Of a DNA stretch of 64,000 nucleotides, positions 43,163 through 57,400 are shown piece by piece; within the stretch, counting starts at the first letter, position 1, and each line of letters opens with the position of its first letter. The DNA comes from Theodoxus fluviatilis. Its lineage: Eukaryota; Mollusca; Gastropoda; Cycloneritida; Neritidae. The notes below the pieces were generated by a model, which had not been told where the DNA came from, searched no databases, and was given only the letters and a program-made list of their open reading frames with translations. Position numbers and translations under genes: made by a program. The stretch spans positions 170,001 to 234,000 of the forward strand of contig JAWQFJ010017101.1 of the NCBI GenBank assembly GCA_034096865.1, given 5' to 3'.

Positions 43163-44689
43163 GCTCAACTGGCACTTTCATACACAAAGGAACAGCTTTC
43201 TTGTTCATGGCAATTGGCGTGCACCAGTCTTCAAGGTTTTTGTTCTGGTCGATTGATGAGATTAAGACCTTAGCCTGAGATGAATGTGTGGTTAGCATGT
43301 GTAGTAACTTGTTGTATGGCAGTGGAAATTCCAGTTCCAACTTGACAAAACACTCACCATTTTGAATAATTGAAGTTGTGGATGAAAGAATGCTAATGTA
43401 TTTCTCATCAGAGTGCTGGTTGTTGTACATGTGGTGTTAAGGCGTGAAAGTATGCATAATGATGAAAATCACCTTTGGGTAAAATGTCCATTGGTTTTGT
43501 ACAAAAACATTTTAAATTAGTTATGATGTAGTTTCACACACACACACACACACACACACCCCTTCCCCCAACTTTCCGGTGTTTATATCCTGTCAGACAC
43601 AAAGGGAGCTGTGGTACAAGTGTTGCACTGTTACATTTTTACATTGCCTGGAGTGCTATGAATGCTGATAAGAGGACGAACTGTGTTGGAATGGCATCTC
43701 TCCAGGGCTGTGCTTTCAGTCTGTGTATTTGCAATGCAAAACTGTGTGGCCTCTCTAGCAAGGGCTTTTAGGTCTCTTACGTGACACCCGTTAAGGGCCA
43801 GGAACAGTGGGTTTTTATGCATTGCATATGCACATGCTGTAGGAAGTGCAAGTTGTCAGCACTTCACTCATAGCCAGCATTTTAAAGTGTGTCTGTGAAA
43901 TTGTTTCAACCATTCACATACCATGTAATGCCTCAAATTCATTTTATTCAAAGCATTCTGTTGAGCGAAGCTTCAAGTGCCTGTATTCAAAATGGTGCTG
44001 ATGGGATGTGCTACTGGTGCTGATGGGATGTGCTACTGGTGGCTAAGTTCTAGCACTGTGTGCCTATAGTCACAGTCATAGGAATTTCACAGACTGTCTG
44101 GAATGATGGCAGCTGTGAAATCCTGTACAGACAAATTGCCCCAAACATCCATACACCTTTTCAAAGATGTGAATTATGTTGACGGGAGTATGGAAAAAGA
44201 CAACTAAGTTTCGGAAGAGTGAAATGAAAGAAAAGAGAGTGAGAGTGAAGGTGTTAAGAATCTGTTAAGTTCTATTCTGTGTATGTGTCTCAGTAGTTTA
44301 GTTGTGACGAATGCAGGATGAGTGGACATGTTGAAATCAGGAGAAGGAATGATAGAGAAAAAGTTGAACAAATGAGAGAGAAGGTGGCAGTGACAGAATG
44401 AAGAATGACTGATGCAGTTTAAGGAGTTGTGTACAACTGTGTGTAGTCCTCCCTCGATCGCCTTTGAAAATTGTGAAAAATGGGAGAGGAGGTATGCAAG
44501 AAGACAGTAATGGCTACACCGGGGCAAAGATGTCAGAAGTATGAAGAAAGACAGCTGAGTGTACCAAGAGTAAATCGATGAAAAAAAGGGGAACAGAAGA
44601 CTATGGAACAGATGATAGTGGACAGCCCACGACCTCCTTCTCACCCTGCCCTCTCCTCCTTCTCTACCCAACCCTCCCTACCCAACCCT
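43163..44689. other. 3' flank of torsin B
   Basis: No gene supported. Contains a short (CA)n tract (43534-43559) and a 26-bp tandem pair (ggtgctgatgggatgtgctact) near 43992-44040. A 155-codon minus frame at 44204-44671 looks like chance. Confidence 0.4.
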
Positions 44690-44862
44690 CCCCCTGTGGG
44701 TTGGGGGTTAAAATTGACCCACTGCATCTCCCTGTGTTTCTATAGAGGCAAATAAAGAGGTACATTGTGACTTGATTTTGCTTACTCTTAATCCATTCTA
44801 GTGATTTTCATGCTCAGTGGCCTTACATAGCCTACAAAGACTGATAGACCATAGGACTTATC
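44690..44862 (+). repeat. Dispersed repeat family A, copy (plus)
   Basis: Reads ctgtgggttgggggttaaaa, ttgacccactgcatctccct, gtgacttgattttgcttact and gtggccttacatagcctaca, matching 3385-3590 in order. No coding capacity, and no clear tRNA-type promoter is seen. Confidence 0.8.
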
Positions 44863-45139
44863 CCTCCCTCCCCCTATCTCTACCTCCCTCCCCCTATCTC
44901 TACCTCCCTCCCTCCCTCCCCCTTTTCTCTACCTCCCTCCCTCCCCCTATCTCTACCTCTCATGGAGTCCAGTCTCTACCTCCTGTCAAGCACAGCTGCC
45001 CCTGCTCCTTGTGATAGGCACACATGCTATTGGAAACTGCATTTAGTCATACATCTTGCATGAATGTGATTTATTGCCACAATTGATTGTAAGCATGCAT
45101 TTTAGATTATCCTTGAGCCAATTATCATTGTGACTTGGA

Positions 45140-45500
45140 CTTTATTTCTCCTTCGGATACTTTCTATTTTATTGTGTAAGAAAGTTGTCTTATTCTTCAT
45201 GACAAAATCATACTAGTCATTAAGTTGTATGAATTTGGGGGCATGAGGAAATTATCAAGATAATTTGTGTTTGGAATATCACACCCATGTTATCATAAGA
45301 TACCATTTGCCGATCTCTAATACAATTCCTACAGCTTGAAGTGCTCTCTGTTCTTCATCTGCAGCATTGGACAGTAAAGGTGATGCCAAGAACTAGTTTG
45401 TTGCAGATGCCTCTGGTCTACTGATGCCCATCTCCAAGCATCTGGTGCAGTTTGCAATTCGTGCCGCTGTGTGACATGCATGAAAACTCTATGCAGCAGA
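45140..45500 (+). repeat. Dispersed repeat family C, uninterrupted copy
   Basis: Aligns in order with 32040-32290 and then 34080-34185, showing the family without the 1.8-kb insertion of the other copy. No coding capacity recognised. Confidence 0.65.
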
Positions 45501-45604
45501 CGGATTGACCAAAAAAAAACACACAAAATGTCTATCCCTTACAGACCATTGCATCATTCATGTTTCAAGTTTTACTCCAGGGAGGATAGAAATAATTCAA
45601 ATTA

Positions 45605-45930
45605 ATTAACACCTAGTTCATGTATGCACAGCTCCGAAAGATGCAGCCATGAGCTCCAAGTAGCCATGGGTGAAGCTACTGCTCTCACCACGGTAAACCT
45701 CGTTTCAAGCACAGCTCTGAAAGATGCAGCCATAAGCTGCAGGTAGCCACGCATCAAGCTACTGGTCACATCGCAGTAAACCTTCAGTTTCATGCACAGC
45801 TTGGAAAGATGGTAGCCACACATCAAGCTACTGGTCACATCACAGTAAACCTTCAGTTTCATGCACAGCTCTTAAAGATGCAGCCATGAACTGCGAGTAG
45901 CCATGCGTCAAGCTACTGCTCTCACCATTG
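45605..45930. repeat. Tandem repeat of about 70-100 bp, four irregular copies
   Basis: Units contain catgcacagctc, gaaagatgcagccatga, agctgc.agtagccac and catcaagctactg(g/c)tc. Copy lengths vary because one lacks part of the unit. Short minus frames here repeat MKLKVYCDVTSSLM and are not believed to be coding. Confidence 0.8.
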
Positions 45931-46154
45931 AGCTTGAAGACCTATACAGCTCTCCAAAGTTTTGATGTTTGATGGGAGTGGTACACGACATGTTCAGTGC
46001 ATGTGCTATATCCACCATGTATGTGGAGCCATAAGCAACAGCATGTGCACCATAATTAAATGATTGACCAAGTGCTTGGGTGTATGTTAGACATAAAGTT
46101 TCTCATGCATGCATCACATGCTTGCCAATTGTGAAGGGAGGACTTCACTTACAG

Positions 46155-46320
46155 AGATGGATGGATGAATGGAATTTTACAGGCCATCAGCCTTCATAGG
46201 CTATTGAAGGCCATTGATCTGGATGGCTATGCAAGGCCAATGAACATGAAAATCACAATAACAGTTTGAAGCAAGTGCAAACCAAGTTGGGATGTCCCTG
46301 TTGATTCGTCTCTTATGAAT
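46155..46320 (-). repeat. Dispersed repeat family A, copy (minus)
   Basis: Reads ggaattttacaggccatcag, catgaaaatcacaataacag and gtctcttatgaatctcgtag, the reverse complement of the family landmarks. Directly followed by another copy from 46321. Confidence 0.75.
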
Positions 46321-46389
46321 CTCGTAGGGATGGATGGACGGTGTTTAACGGCCTATCAGCCATGTAGGCTATGCAAGGCCATTAATTAA

Positions 46390-47497
46390 CCCTTACAGTG
46401 GTGCTAAAACGGTGACATTATGGACTGCCAGTGGCACTAAAACACGAGCAAATTGAGCAACACGCACACCTTTCATTAACTTTGAGATTGCTGATGAACC
46501 GTTACAGATAGACACATAAAGTAAAAAGACAAAATGCTTGAAATTGAATGAACAATATTTTGGTGTACAGTTTATAGTCTTTATTCAAAACCTGATTTTT
46601 GGGTCAAATTTTAAATGTTTAACATTTGTGTTTTTTTTCACTCCTCGAGAAATAAAACAGGTAAATCACTATGCAATAGTGGGTAAATACCCTATAAACC
46701 CTACTGGATGTTGCTTTATCATCTGTGCATACTAATGTATCATTCCCTTTGACCAAAAATGCACTCTTTAAATTATAATGCAAATTTGATGAGCCAGGTA
46801 TTAGAGAGGGAAAATGAAGTAATTCTGATTACCTACACTCTCTTCCATCTTATGCAATATTCCTCAAATTATTGCAAATGTAGAAACTGAATAGCATCAA
46901 TATGCGGATAATGCAACATGAAAACAGTCTGCAGTAAAGTTTGTCTCCTACATTCATGATTTGATCATTTGTCTGTAATAAAACAGAAAAATTCTAGATT
47001 TTTGTCATTATGAGACACAAGAAGGCATTACACACTACACAAACATTCGCATCCAACCCTCACTGTCATCCTCTCCCACCTCTGGATCACTCGCAGCTTG
47101 AGAGATCGGCATTCTTGAGCTAATTACAGCTTGCCTGATCACTTCATCTAAATTTTTCTCATCATCTTCATCTTCGGCAGCTGAAGGATTAAAATCCTCA
47201 AATAGATATCGCGATTGCGACATGTTGCCTCGAGCGTCCACTTCCATTCGTACAGGATAGCCCATAATTTCTACTGTAACGCACATAAAATCGCCCTGAT
47301 TTTTGATTGGCCAAGCTGAAGACTGTAGAGAAACCTCTTCTGCATGAACTGGAGTCAGTAAACGTAGAGTTATATGATAGGCTTGTACTTTGGAGAGAGC
47401 CAGAACGCACGTGGTGTCTGAAACGACAAATGCCGCGCTTGCCACTGGCGGACCACGAAGGCGAGCGCGGCAATTGCCGCGCTTGCCACGATAAGGG
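46390..47497 (-). mobile_element. piggyBac-like element nested in a family A repeat
   Basis: Flanked by TTAA (46386-46389 and 47498-47501), with short inverted ends CCCTTACAGTGG and CCCTTATCGTGG. Subterminal repeats occur inside both ends (ccgcgcttgccac twice on the right, agtgg.gc.ctaaaac twice on the left). The flanks join into one family A repeat (46321-46389 with 47498-47625), an insertion with a clean TTAA duplication. On the minus strand an open frame (47497-47035) encodes about 150 residues with an acidic part (AAEDEDDEKNLDEVI). Acidic N-termini are usual in piggyBac transposases, but no catalytic domain is present, so this is a non-autonomous copy. A related TTAACCCTTACCATGG stretch lies at 52254. 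Confidence 0.7.
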
Positions 47498-47625
47498 TTA
47501 AGCATGAAAATCACTAGAACAGTTTTGAGTAAACGCAAATTGAGTTGCGCTGTCCCCAAGTCCCTCTTGCAAATCACATAGGGAGACACGGTGGGTCAAT
47601 ACTTCTAACCCACAGTGGGCACTTA
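47498..47625 (-). repeat. Dispersed repeat family A, right part of interrupted copy
   Basis: Reads gcatgaaaatcactagaaca, tgagttgcgctgtccccaag and gggagacacggtgggtcaat. It is the continuation of 46321-46389 across the piggyBac-like insertion. Confidence 0.75.
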
Positions 47626-49170
47626 CAGAGAAGGTCCAGCGAGAGCCTTTTCCAGTGGTAAAGCATTTCACATCAGGATTATTTCAGTGTACACACACCC
47701 ATGGCAAGTAGCTACTATGCAAACTATTTACAATGAGCATCCCTTCCTGAATGATTAGGCTAGCTTCAACAATGACTTTAGCTCATGAGTCAAGTCTTGC
47801 CTCTGCAACAGGTATTCAGGTTATGAGGTAAATACATCTCATTACATTTGTGTTTAGGTATGCATATAGGACTACCTTGAGATTCACCCTTTCTTCGAGA
47901 ATTAACAGTAGCCTGCCTAAAATTCAGCTGATAGCAAGTTTTGAATGGTGTGGAACTTTTGTTGGAAAAATTATGACTTTGAATAGGAAAATGTCCATGG
48001 AAAAATGGAAACCACAACTTGTGGTTATAGTTAAATACCACATCCTGAAGACGACTGAAGTCGGTAGATGAAGGACAATGTTTATTCACACTCATTCAAA
48101 ATAACCCTAAAATCCTTCCGCCTTCCATGCATTCCATGAAATGCTAAAAATGCCTGATGGATTTCAATAAATATATCTTTATACAGATCAAATGGAAATG
48201 AAATCACAGGCATAATGGCAAGTACCTTCTACCGACAGGTACAGAATGCAGAAATATACTAACAATAAAATGAAAACAACTGCTGGAATAGCTCATGATT
48301 AAACAAGAATATGACCAGCGTGATACAAAATGTATCATCAATAACATAAGCACATCTCGGGCACATCTGGATCATTAACAGATCTGTATGAACATCAATC
48401 TTCTTGGAGTATTCCCTACTTCTGCACTTCTTGGCATAATGGAATTTTGATCCCAACAAGAATAATCACATAATATTTTTAAAAACCAGATGAAATCCCA
48501 GCAATCCGTGCCAAGCCAGGGTGTAGCCGAGACAGTGACAGTGCTCCAAGATTTAGACACTTTAATTAAATCGGGTGTAAAAACTTAGCCATACCTCTCC
48601 AACCAATATGTTGAAAACAGTTGATTTGTACAAATAGCTTTCTGCTTTGGTTTAATCATTTATTTAAGGCAAGGAAACAACTCATAGCAGTTGTTGGAAC
48701 TCGGTACAAAGCTAAGGGATGAACAAATGAATGATGCAATGAACACAGAAATGAAAAGTGTCATACACCCATCTCGTTATATTTTGGGTTTCATATCTTC
48801 AACTTCTGATCAAGAGTATTTCCTATCCTTATTCTATGCACAAGAATTACAAATACTGTTATTGCTGATATGGTAAAGGAATTCAGTGTATAAAGATCTA
48901 ACACAAGCACTTAGTGTAAACTGATTTATAAGCACAGCAAACTAGGCAAGCAATAAAATAGTTGAGAACAGTAAAATGGAAACTTCTTTTTTTTTAAGGC
49001 GACATGAACTCTGTAATGACTACAGTGATGGCATCATACCAGGAACGGCCATCTTCAGTCACTAACATAACTTCAGCCACACAGTCCACACGGCACACAT
49101 TGTGTGTCTGGCACTCATTCATCCTCCACACACGAGTCTCAGGCTGCGCTGTAGGCAGCAACTGCTGGCA
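47626..49170. other. Probable 3' UTR and 3' flank of SREBP
   Basis: No gene recognised; AT-rich, consistent with the 3' UTR of the minus-strand gene. Confidence 0.4.
48659..48664 (-). terminator. Possible polyadenylation signal of SREBP
   Basis: AATAAA on the minus strand about 0.5 kb past the SREBP stop codon. It is the first plain signal I noticed in the 3' flank. Other candidates lie further on (near 48080), and no cDNA evidence is available. Confidence 0.3.
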
Positions 49171-51369
49171 CTAGCACACTGGGATCTGTGAGGACTGCTG
49201 GCTTTTCTCCCCAATGTCAATCAGAGTCTTGCGGCAGAGCTGCACAGAGCGCCGGTCACCCAGGGCCTCGTAGACACGGCTTGCCTCTGTGATGAGTGCC
49301 ATGCGGTCCTGTGTGCCCGACATCAAGGCCTCGGGCAGGTGCCGGCCTGCGTGCAGCAAGGCAGTGGCCTGCTCCCTGGCGGGGCACTCGTCCTCCCCAA
49401 GGTCACACTCGTCTGCAACAGCAAAGTTCCCTTTGTGTCAGGCATACTGCCACAGTGAGCAGAAAATGCAGAATGATTATTTACCACGTTCCAGTGGTTG
49501 ATCAATGATGATATCAAGTTCTTAGTTCCTATCACTTTAACAGCGGTGTAGCAAGCACAATACTTAAAAGTATTCATTCAATTCTGCCAATTAGGATGGT
49601 CTTCCATCATTTTGCCAAGATCTACCTTGCTATGACCATGCTACAAAGAAAAGCAAAAACTGACTGATTTAGTGATTGAAATGACTTCTTGAAGTTGACC
49701 GCATCGACTACAAAGCTGCACTCTTCTGCTACTACTTCTTCACTGAATCTACTCCCGCCTACTTTTCTCAACTTATTTTTCGTTACATTCCTGCTTGCAC
49801 ACTCCGTTCTTCAGCCGACACCCGACTCATCCCAGGTGACTATAATTGCAAATCTCATGGCTTCCGCTCTTTCTCATTCTACGGCCCTCATCTTTGGAAT
49901 TCACTGCCTCACCATGTCAGACACTCCGATTCTATCACCTCCTTCAAGTCTAATCTTAAAACACATCTTTTCCAGCATTATTTGAAATGAGTTAGAAGAA
50001 CATGTTCTAACACACACACACACACATCCCCTTCCCTGCCTTCTTGACATTTGATTTGGACATTTGTGTTCATACTTGTACATTTTTACTTGACTGCTTA
50101 TTTGTGATTTGTTTGCGTAATGTTGGGTCGTATGTTTTTTTTCTAAGTGGTTGACTATATGTGTGTACAGAGCATGTGTATGCAAATGCGTATAGTACTG
50201 TCTTTTTTGTATTATCTGTTGTCACATGCGCTTAGAACCACTGGATAAGGCGCATTATAAATACAATAAATTAGTAATATTATTATAAATTGATCTAGAT
50301 CATTTGATTCAAATTATGAACCATGATAACAATTTCAACTGGTCAAGATACAAATGAGAAAAGTTATCCATCAGCTTATTCTCAGTACACCCACATGCAA
50401 AGTAACAGACATCAGGAACATGCTTCACATAGAGGCAAAATGGGCACCCACCATAGGCATTCTTGTTGATGCGGTGTCTGTAGCTGCGGTCCAGAAGAGT
50501 CTGGGTCCTGCAAGGGTTGGCTCCTGCCATCAGCCTGGCTGTGGCTTCATGCAGGAACACCTGCGCAAGGCACACACAGCAAGCTGTCAAACCACTGCAG
50601 TTCCTTAAAGGCAACACACACAAAGACGATGTGTCTCGGCCTTACAGGTAATACATTCACTGACCATAAACATGAATATTATACGGCTCTCATCAAACTG
50701 TTGAACAGCAGACCATAAGACGCAAGAAACACCTGAAGATGGACTCTATTCAAATTTCCAAATAACAGATCAAAATCTCTGCAGGGGCCAGAATGACTAA
50801 ATTTCCATGCACTACTGAGTGACCGATACAGCAACCCTCTAGCAAACTGCAAGTGCCCTGACCAGTGAGCTACTGCAGGTAGGCCCTCCTTCCATGAACA
50901 GAGTTCCCTGGCAGCTTACCTTGGGAAGAGCAGTCTTGGAAATCTGGGACAGCTTCCGCAGACTGGTGAGATCCTGCTGGAAGGCGATGATCTCTGTGGC
51001 AGAGGCAGGCTCTGTCTGGCCGGCTGTCTGGTTCTGCTCCCACAGCTCCGTACGTGTGGACAGCAGCCAGTCACTCAACAGCAGCTGCAAAGCCTGAAAG
51101 ACACACAGACAAGTCCTGTACACGCAGCTTGCATCGTCACGACAGGTTTCCGTTTCAGACCCCATTCAGTCCAACCTCAATGGGGACAGGCTCAGAAAAC
51201 TTGCATGATAGAGCACATCCAAAGTGACTTACAGCGTCACAGCAGAAACATTCGAAGCTTGCAGGCCACAGACACAACACCATCATGTTTCCCTGTCCCT
51301 CAATGCAGAAATGACTACATGTGGCCTGAAGAGTGCTTCGCCTCCCAAATAAATAAACAAATAAACAAA

Positions 51370-51408
<39 letters not shown>

Positions 51409-54400
51409 GCAATGAAATCAGAAGAACCAATTGTATGGACCCAACATTATATCAGTCAACATAATTCTTTTTTTACCCAGTAATATAAGCACCTACTAAC
51501 CACTTGGAAACAATAAGTACAGAACATGTGGACCAGACAGTTTGACTTGAGACTCAAGGCTAAGTGGACGACTTTGACAGGATCCCGAGGTCCACGCTGG
51601 CGTGGCAGGGACTGTGATTGCACTGCAGATGCATTGCATGCTGGATTCACTGATGCAATGCAACTACAATGCACCACAGTCCACACCAAAGGCCGTCCGT
51701 CCTCCCCAGTAGGGTCTTGTCAACTCACCAGACTCCCTGCTTGGCCTAAGCATTCCTTTTGGTTCAACTCAAAGTTGATGAGGTATCTCTACAAACCAAG
51801 AATAAATTACATCACACCAGTACTGAAACCACACATAAGCAGATTAATACATATCCTATGACTACATTATTTGCAGATCGGAGTGCTTGCATCTAAATCT
51901 TGCCAAGGTCTACCCCTGTGCAACACCCACATTATGCAACCACAGTTAGATGGACCATCTATGCATTTCGCCTGCAAAATGCCAAAAATGTCTAACACTG
52001 TTGAGATCACAGCTTGACTGAGCCTAGCACAACCACAACACCAAGGATCACCTTTCCATACCCTCTGAAGATTGAGATAACACTGCACAAAACTTGGAGT
52101 TCACAAAACTTGCCTCTGACAGCTGTTTCAAGTGAACAGAACTAGAATGGGATGATATAAGACAACAACCCTACACTCTTTGAACTGCTCTTCCATTGAC
52201 ACATGCAGGAATGCAGACAAACTTTTCACAGAGATAAATAGAAATACAATCCTTAACCCTTACCATGGTGTCATAATTGGGACCGTTTGATCTGTCAGCA
52301 CTACTAAAACCAAAGCTTCATTTCAAGGATGAGACTCCTACCCTTTTCTTCTGCACACGCCCTTCTAACTATCCAACAAAATACAGCTGAACCTATACCA
52401 GAAGTACTCACAACTAAAAGAACAAATCCATGTCATTGTTTTATGAAAATGTTAAGCTCATGTCGTGAAATCCACACTCATCACTCATCCCATAAGCCCG
52501 TGACTAGCAGAATAAGAGAAAAGCTTCTAATACTGAGCCACAACTCTGCAGGGGGAAGCAAAGTCTCAGGATCTAAGATGGGGACTGTACCTGTAACCTC
52601 CCTAATAACAACCATATGCTCTTTCACTAGGAGAGATTCAACAGAGGACGGAGCGGGCTCACACATGGCGGCAACACTCACCATGATGGTGTCTGCATGC
52701 TCTGGCTGGTAGGACAACTTCAGGCTCTCTCGCAGCAGCTTGCCAGCACGGTCACACTGACGCAGGCATCCCCGCGCCAGGCCCGTCTCTGGCTGCACCA
52801 TCAATGCCCGCCTTGCCTTGAAGGCCACCAGTGCTGCCTTGGGCAGGGGATCGCTGCAGCAAGACAGCTCACCTTGAAACAAGACTGAATGGAAGTTCAG
52901 ATGGTGTGTGCCGAGACAGTGCATCAAGGTAAAGTGCAATAGAAATTCTCCAACAGGAACTTTAAGTATACCTTGCTGTGTAGCATTGGAATGGAAGCTG
53001 TGTTATATGATTTCCATCACAGCAATGAATTGTTCATGAATGACGATAACTATCGACATTCCTTCCTCTTAAAAAACAAAAACTTGCTGTTTCCTTGTTA
53101 AATCTCGCAGCATTGAGTCAACAGTCTATCACAAGAACAAGGGAAGCACATCAGACCCCGAAGAAAGAGTATGGATGGATGGAGTTTTACGGTCTATCAA
53201 ACTTCATAGGCTATGTAGGGCCATTGGCCATAAAAATCACAAGAATAAATGCAAAGTCAGGATGTTCCTAATTATTTGTCTCTTATGAATCGCTTAGGGA
53301 GATGCGGTGCGTCAATTCTTAACCCCCAACCCCAGGGAGCATGAAAAGAGTATCCATTTATAGAAAATTCAAGAAAGCATGTTGTGACTTACTCCGAGTG
53401 TTGCAGCCTCTTGGGGAAGGCCTCTACCAGAGGATAGTTTCGCTCAGCATTCTCCACATCCCCAACATACCAGAAGTAGGCCACACTGGTCAGAGCTGAC
53501 CACCATCGGCTCACCTCATCCACCTCTGCAAACAAGAGCTACAGTGAGTGCTGGGGCAGCCATGTTCCCAGACCGATACATCCCTAGCCAGTATGCTACA
53601 TCAACTCTGAACTTATTCTATGAAATAACAGCTCTGATTATCATTCCATCAGGTAACCAAATCCATCTTTTAAAAAAAATAGGGGAGGGGGGGTATTCAT
53701 GCACGGCTGCTTGATTTGTAAGCAAAACATGGTTATACAGACACCTCATGCAGATGACATTTCAAAATATTAACCATTTTCAGGACTTCCATGGTTCTCA
53801 GATAAAGGAATGTGTGCACACACGCACAAACACACCAACCTGCCAATTCTTTTTCAATTAGGAGAGATTTGTTGCAACTGACCTGTCTTGAGAGTCAGGG
53901 TGGAGTCAGCTTTTTGGGAGCCACCGTCGGAGATGACCTGCATGCAGGAACACTCAGACAGCATCTGGGCCAGCAGGATGGCATCATGCTGGTGCCTGGA
54001 AATACAAATCCCAAAGTTAATGATAATATACACGTCTCTGTAGTGTCCCCTAAGGCTGCATCAGCATGCCATTAGATTCTACGTCATCCATTCTATATAG
54101 CCAGTGATAGGTCATCAATTAAAAATGGTATAACTCTATGATACCTCTCACAAAGCATTATCAACAGTGGTGGGAAAAGATATTCATAAACCAATGCACA
54201 GTTGCACTTGCGTGCATACATTACTCACAGATTTGCAGTATCACAGAAATGCATTACAGTCAGTTGTCTCCTTTGGTTGTTGAAGAACTAAACAATTCTA
54301 GTTAACCACAATAAACCTGCCCACATTCAAGTAGTTGACAGAACGGATCACATCACTTTCAGAGCAAAGCACCGATGCCCTGTTACTCACCCAGCAGTGA

Positions 54401-57400
54401 CCTTGGGCGAGACCAGTGAGTACAGGGTCTCCTCCAGGAGATGTCCTCTGAAGGCCTGTGTCAGGTGGGACAGAGGATTGGCTGCAACAGAGCAGGGACA
54501 CCATGAAGACCAGCCCTGATATAATGTTGATTAACAAATCTGGAATTTCTACCTGTAAAGGTGCCACATGAATTTTTTGTCATATACAAGAAATGATCAT
54601 GATTAATATCTAGCGCTAATCATTATTTATTGTCAGTATACATCATCAATTGTACTTCACAATTCAATCAACCAGAGATACAAAGCAAGTCAATTTCTTT
54701 TGTATGACCAAGATTAACATCTTGCCTGCCCCCAAGGTACAAGAGCAATGGGCTGTCACATGGGTTTCCAACCATGTTGAAGGTTATCTTCCACTGCCCT
54801 CTAGGCTATTGAGCACTCCACATGATCTCAAGTACTAGATTTGAAGCAACCATTCCATGTAAAGGCAGGGTAGCCAGTGCAACCGACCCTGTGTCACAAG
54901 ATTTTAAAAAAAAGTATTTAAATTAATTTTTCTTAGACATCAAGTCAGGTTGAACAGAGGCAGAACCTACTGGAAGTGTCAGCAGTGGTGAAGATGGAGG
55001 AACTGAGGCTGAGGGACCACTCTCCCTCCTTGAAGAACTCGTCACCCTCGGGCTGGCACAGCCACTGAATGTTCCCTGGCACGTGGTCTGAACATCTGGC
55101 ACAGATCCTTCGGCAGCGCTTCAGCAGGAAGTGCTGAAAACACACAGGGAGGCCAAACTTACACACAATGCAACATTTTCTGTAAATGTGTGGCGAGATA
55201 AAATTTGGACTTTGGATGTACTGGGCCTGCATTCTGTATGGAAAGCAGTGCACTTTCATACTGTGATGTGTGAAAAAAAAAGTGATGGCTTATTTTTTCC
55301 ACGTGAAATATTCAAGGAGATAGACCATGTATATAACACTTCATTTGTCTCCACCATAATGATATTCAGAGCTTCATCTTTCACTAAAAAGATGTCTGTG
55401 TGTGTGTTTATTAAGGTGTGACGAGGTGCACTTTTGTGCTCCATGACCCATCACCAGTTTTGTTCTTTTAGTGTTAGTTGGTCAGCCTGAACTGGTTTAT
55501 ATTTTTTAAAAGCAGGTAGACTGAATATAAACCAAACTTTCACCAAAAAATGCTTTTAAAAAACTTGAGTATATTCCCCAAGTGCTCATAAGGCAGGGAA
55601 AATGGGACAGCAAGCTATTCAGTATTCATTGTCAATTTTTTTCTTCTATTTTTCCTGCAAGATAAACAAGAAGGGCAAAGCCCATACGACTCACATGCTT
55701 GACCTTGACCTTTATATGACCTTGACCTTCAGGTGACCTTCAAGGTCAAGGTCAAACAACTAAACCTAGCAATGACATCATACACAAAGAAATGATTTAC
55801 ACATTTTTTCCTACCAAAAATACACGTGACCTTGACCCAAGGTCAAGGTCATCCAAGGTCATCCAAGGTCATGCAACACAAAGCTGTTAATTCAAAACAT
55901 AGGAAGCACAATGGTGCTTATTGGCACTTTCTACCATGAGATATGGTCAATTTTAGTGGTTCACTACCACATTTTGGTCACATTTCATAAGGGTCAAAGT
56001 GACCTTGACCTTGATGATATGTGACCAAATGTGTCTCATGATGAAAGTATAACATGTGCCCCACATAATTATTAAGTTTGAAACCGTTATCTGCCATAGT
56101 TCAGGGTCAAGGTCACTTCAAAATATGTATACAATCCAACTTTGAAGAGCTCCTGTGACCTTGACCTTGAAGCAAGGTCAACTAAACTGGTATCAATAGA
56201 TAGGGCTTGCTTTGACCTATATTCCACTTGTAGCTAAGGTCGCCATTCTCAATAACGTGGGAGAAAATTGAGAAAATGTGAAAAATGACTGTTTTTGAGA
56301 CCACATTTATGGCTCCTGTGACCTTGACCTTGAAGCAAGGTCAAGTCACTATGTATGTTTTTTGAGGCTTTGTCATCATACCATCATGCCACATTTGGTG
56401 TTGATAGACTTAATAGTCTCCGAGAAAAATCCAACGTTTAAGTTTTTTACGCCCGGACGGACGACATGACTGAGTACATAGACTCACTTTTGCTTCGCAT
56501 GTGAGTCAAAAAAAGTTAAGGGTAAGCAGAAAATAACAGGGTTGGTAGGGTTATCTTAACGGCACCTATGTTTTGGTGCATGTGATTTTACTGACAACTC
56601 ACAGAAAACCATCTTGGAATGCGCCAGGGCGACATCTTGAACTGGATAGCAGCAGTGGCATAGATCTCGGCCATCTCCTGCAGCGGCAAGCAGTCCCGAG
56701 CACACTCGGCCTGGGTGACTGCCTGCAGTGCCAGGTATAGGCCCCGCCATGCCTGCGTGCCTTTGTAGCCTGAAACATGGCCACCCCAATGACTTGCATG
56801 TCTTTGATTCACTCAGAGCATCCCCATTCTCCCATAGACCAGTCCAACAAGCATCATACACAGAAATCATGTCGACAACCATCTCCATCACCATTCAGAC
56901 TTGCAGCTCACTCTGAGCTACACAAACACCCAAAACACATCCACACTGTCACTTTCCCTGAGGCATTGATCAGAACACTCAAGACCAACCCACAGTGCGC
57001 AGTTTTAAAAAGGTCTTGATGACAATTTGCAACTCTTTCCTCCACATATTCATCAATATGTCTAATTGATAGTGAAGGGGTGTTCAAACTCACTGGCCTG
57101 GTGGGTGTAGAGGAGTAGAAATTGAGACTTGAAACTGCAAAATCTCAACCTATGACAAAGCACTTCAATGCCAATTTCAATTGTCTGTGACTTGATTACT
57201 TTTATAGCGTCTGCTGAAGCATTCACCATGTTTTTTTGTCTCTTGAGCCACAACAAGAATTCTGGTTGTTTTTGGCTGCCTTCAGCTAAAAAGAGTTCTT
57301 GACCAGCAGCTTCAATGGATGAATTTGTAGTTTTAGTCAGTTCTAATCTGATCTTGTTTTGATGTGAATTGAATTTTTTTTATGCTTTGTCGATTTGCTT

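Noticed and set aside
43056..43430. 124-codon minus frame
   Set aside because: Antisense shadow of torsin B exon 5 and its 3' flank.
44204..44671. 155-codon minus frame
   Set aside because: Leu/Ser/Phe-rich, no recognisable domain, no splice context; likely chance in a TC-rich stretch.
46390..47497. Host gene for the 184-codon minus frame ending at 47035
   Set aside because: It lies within a TTAA-flanked element with inverted ends, and its upstream part is the family A repeat.
49689..49985. 98-codon plus frame beginning [13 protein letters not shown]
   Set aside because: Shifted frame of the L2-like LINE fragment; the neighbouring frame carries the conserved HLWNSLP motif.
52860..52871. 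SREBP acceptor at ttgtttcaag (start of the next exon at 52871)
   Set aside because: It would give an in-frame TGA in the phase left by the previous exon; the acceptor ctgtcttgctgcag at 52854 keeps the frame and matches the family ([13 protein letters not shown]).
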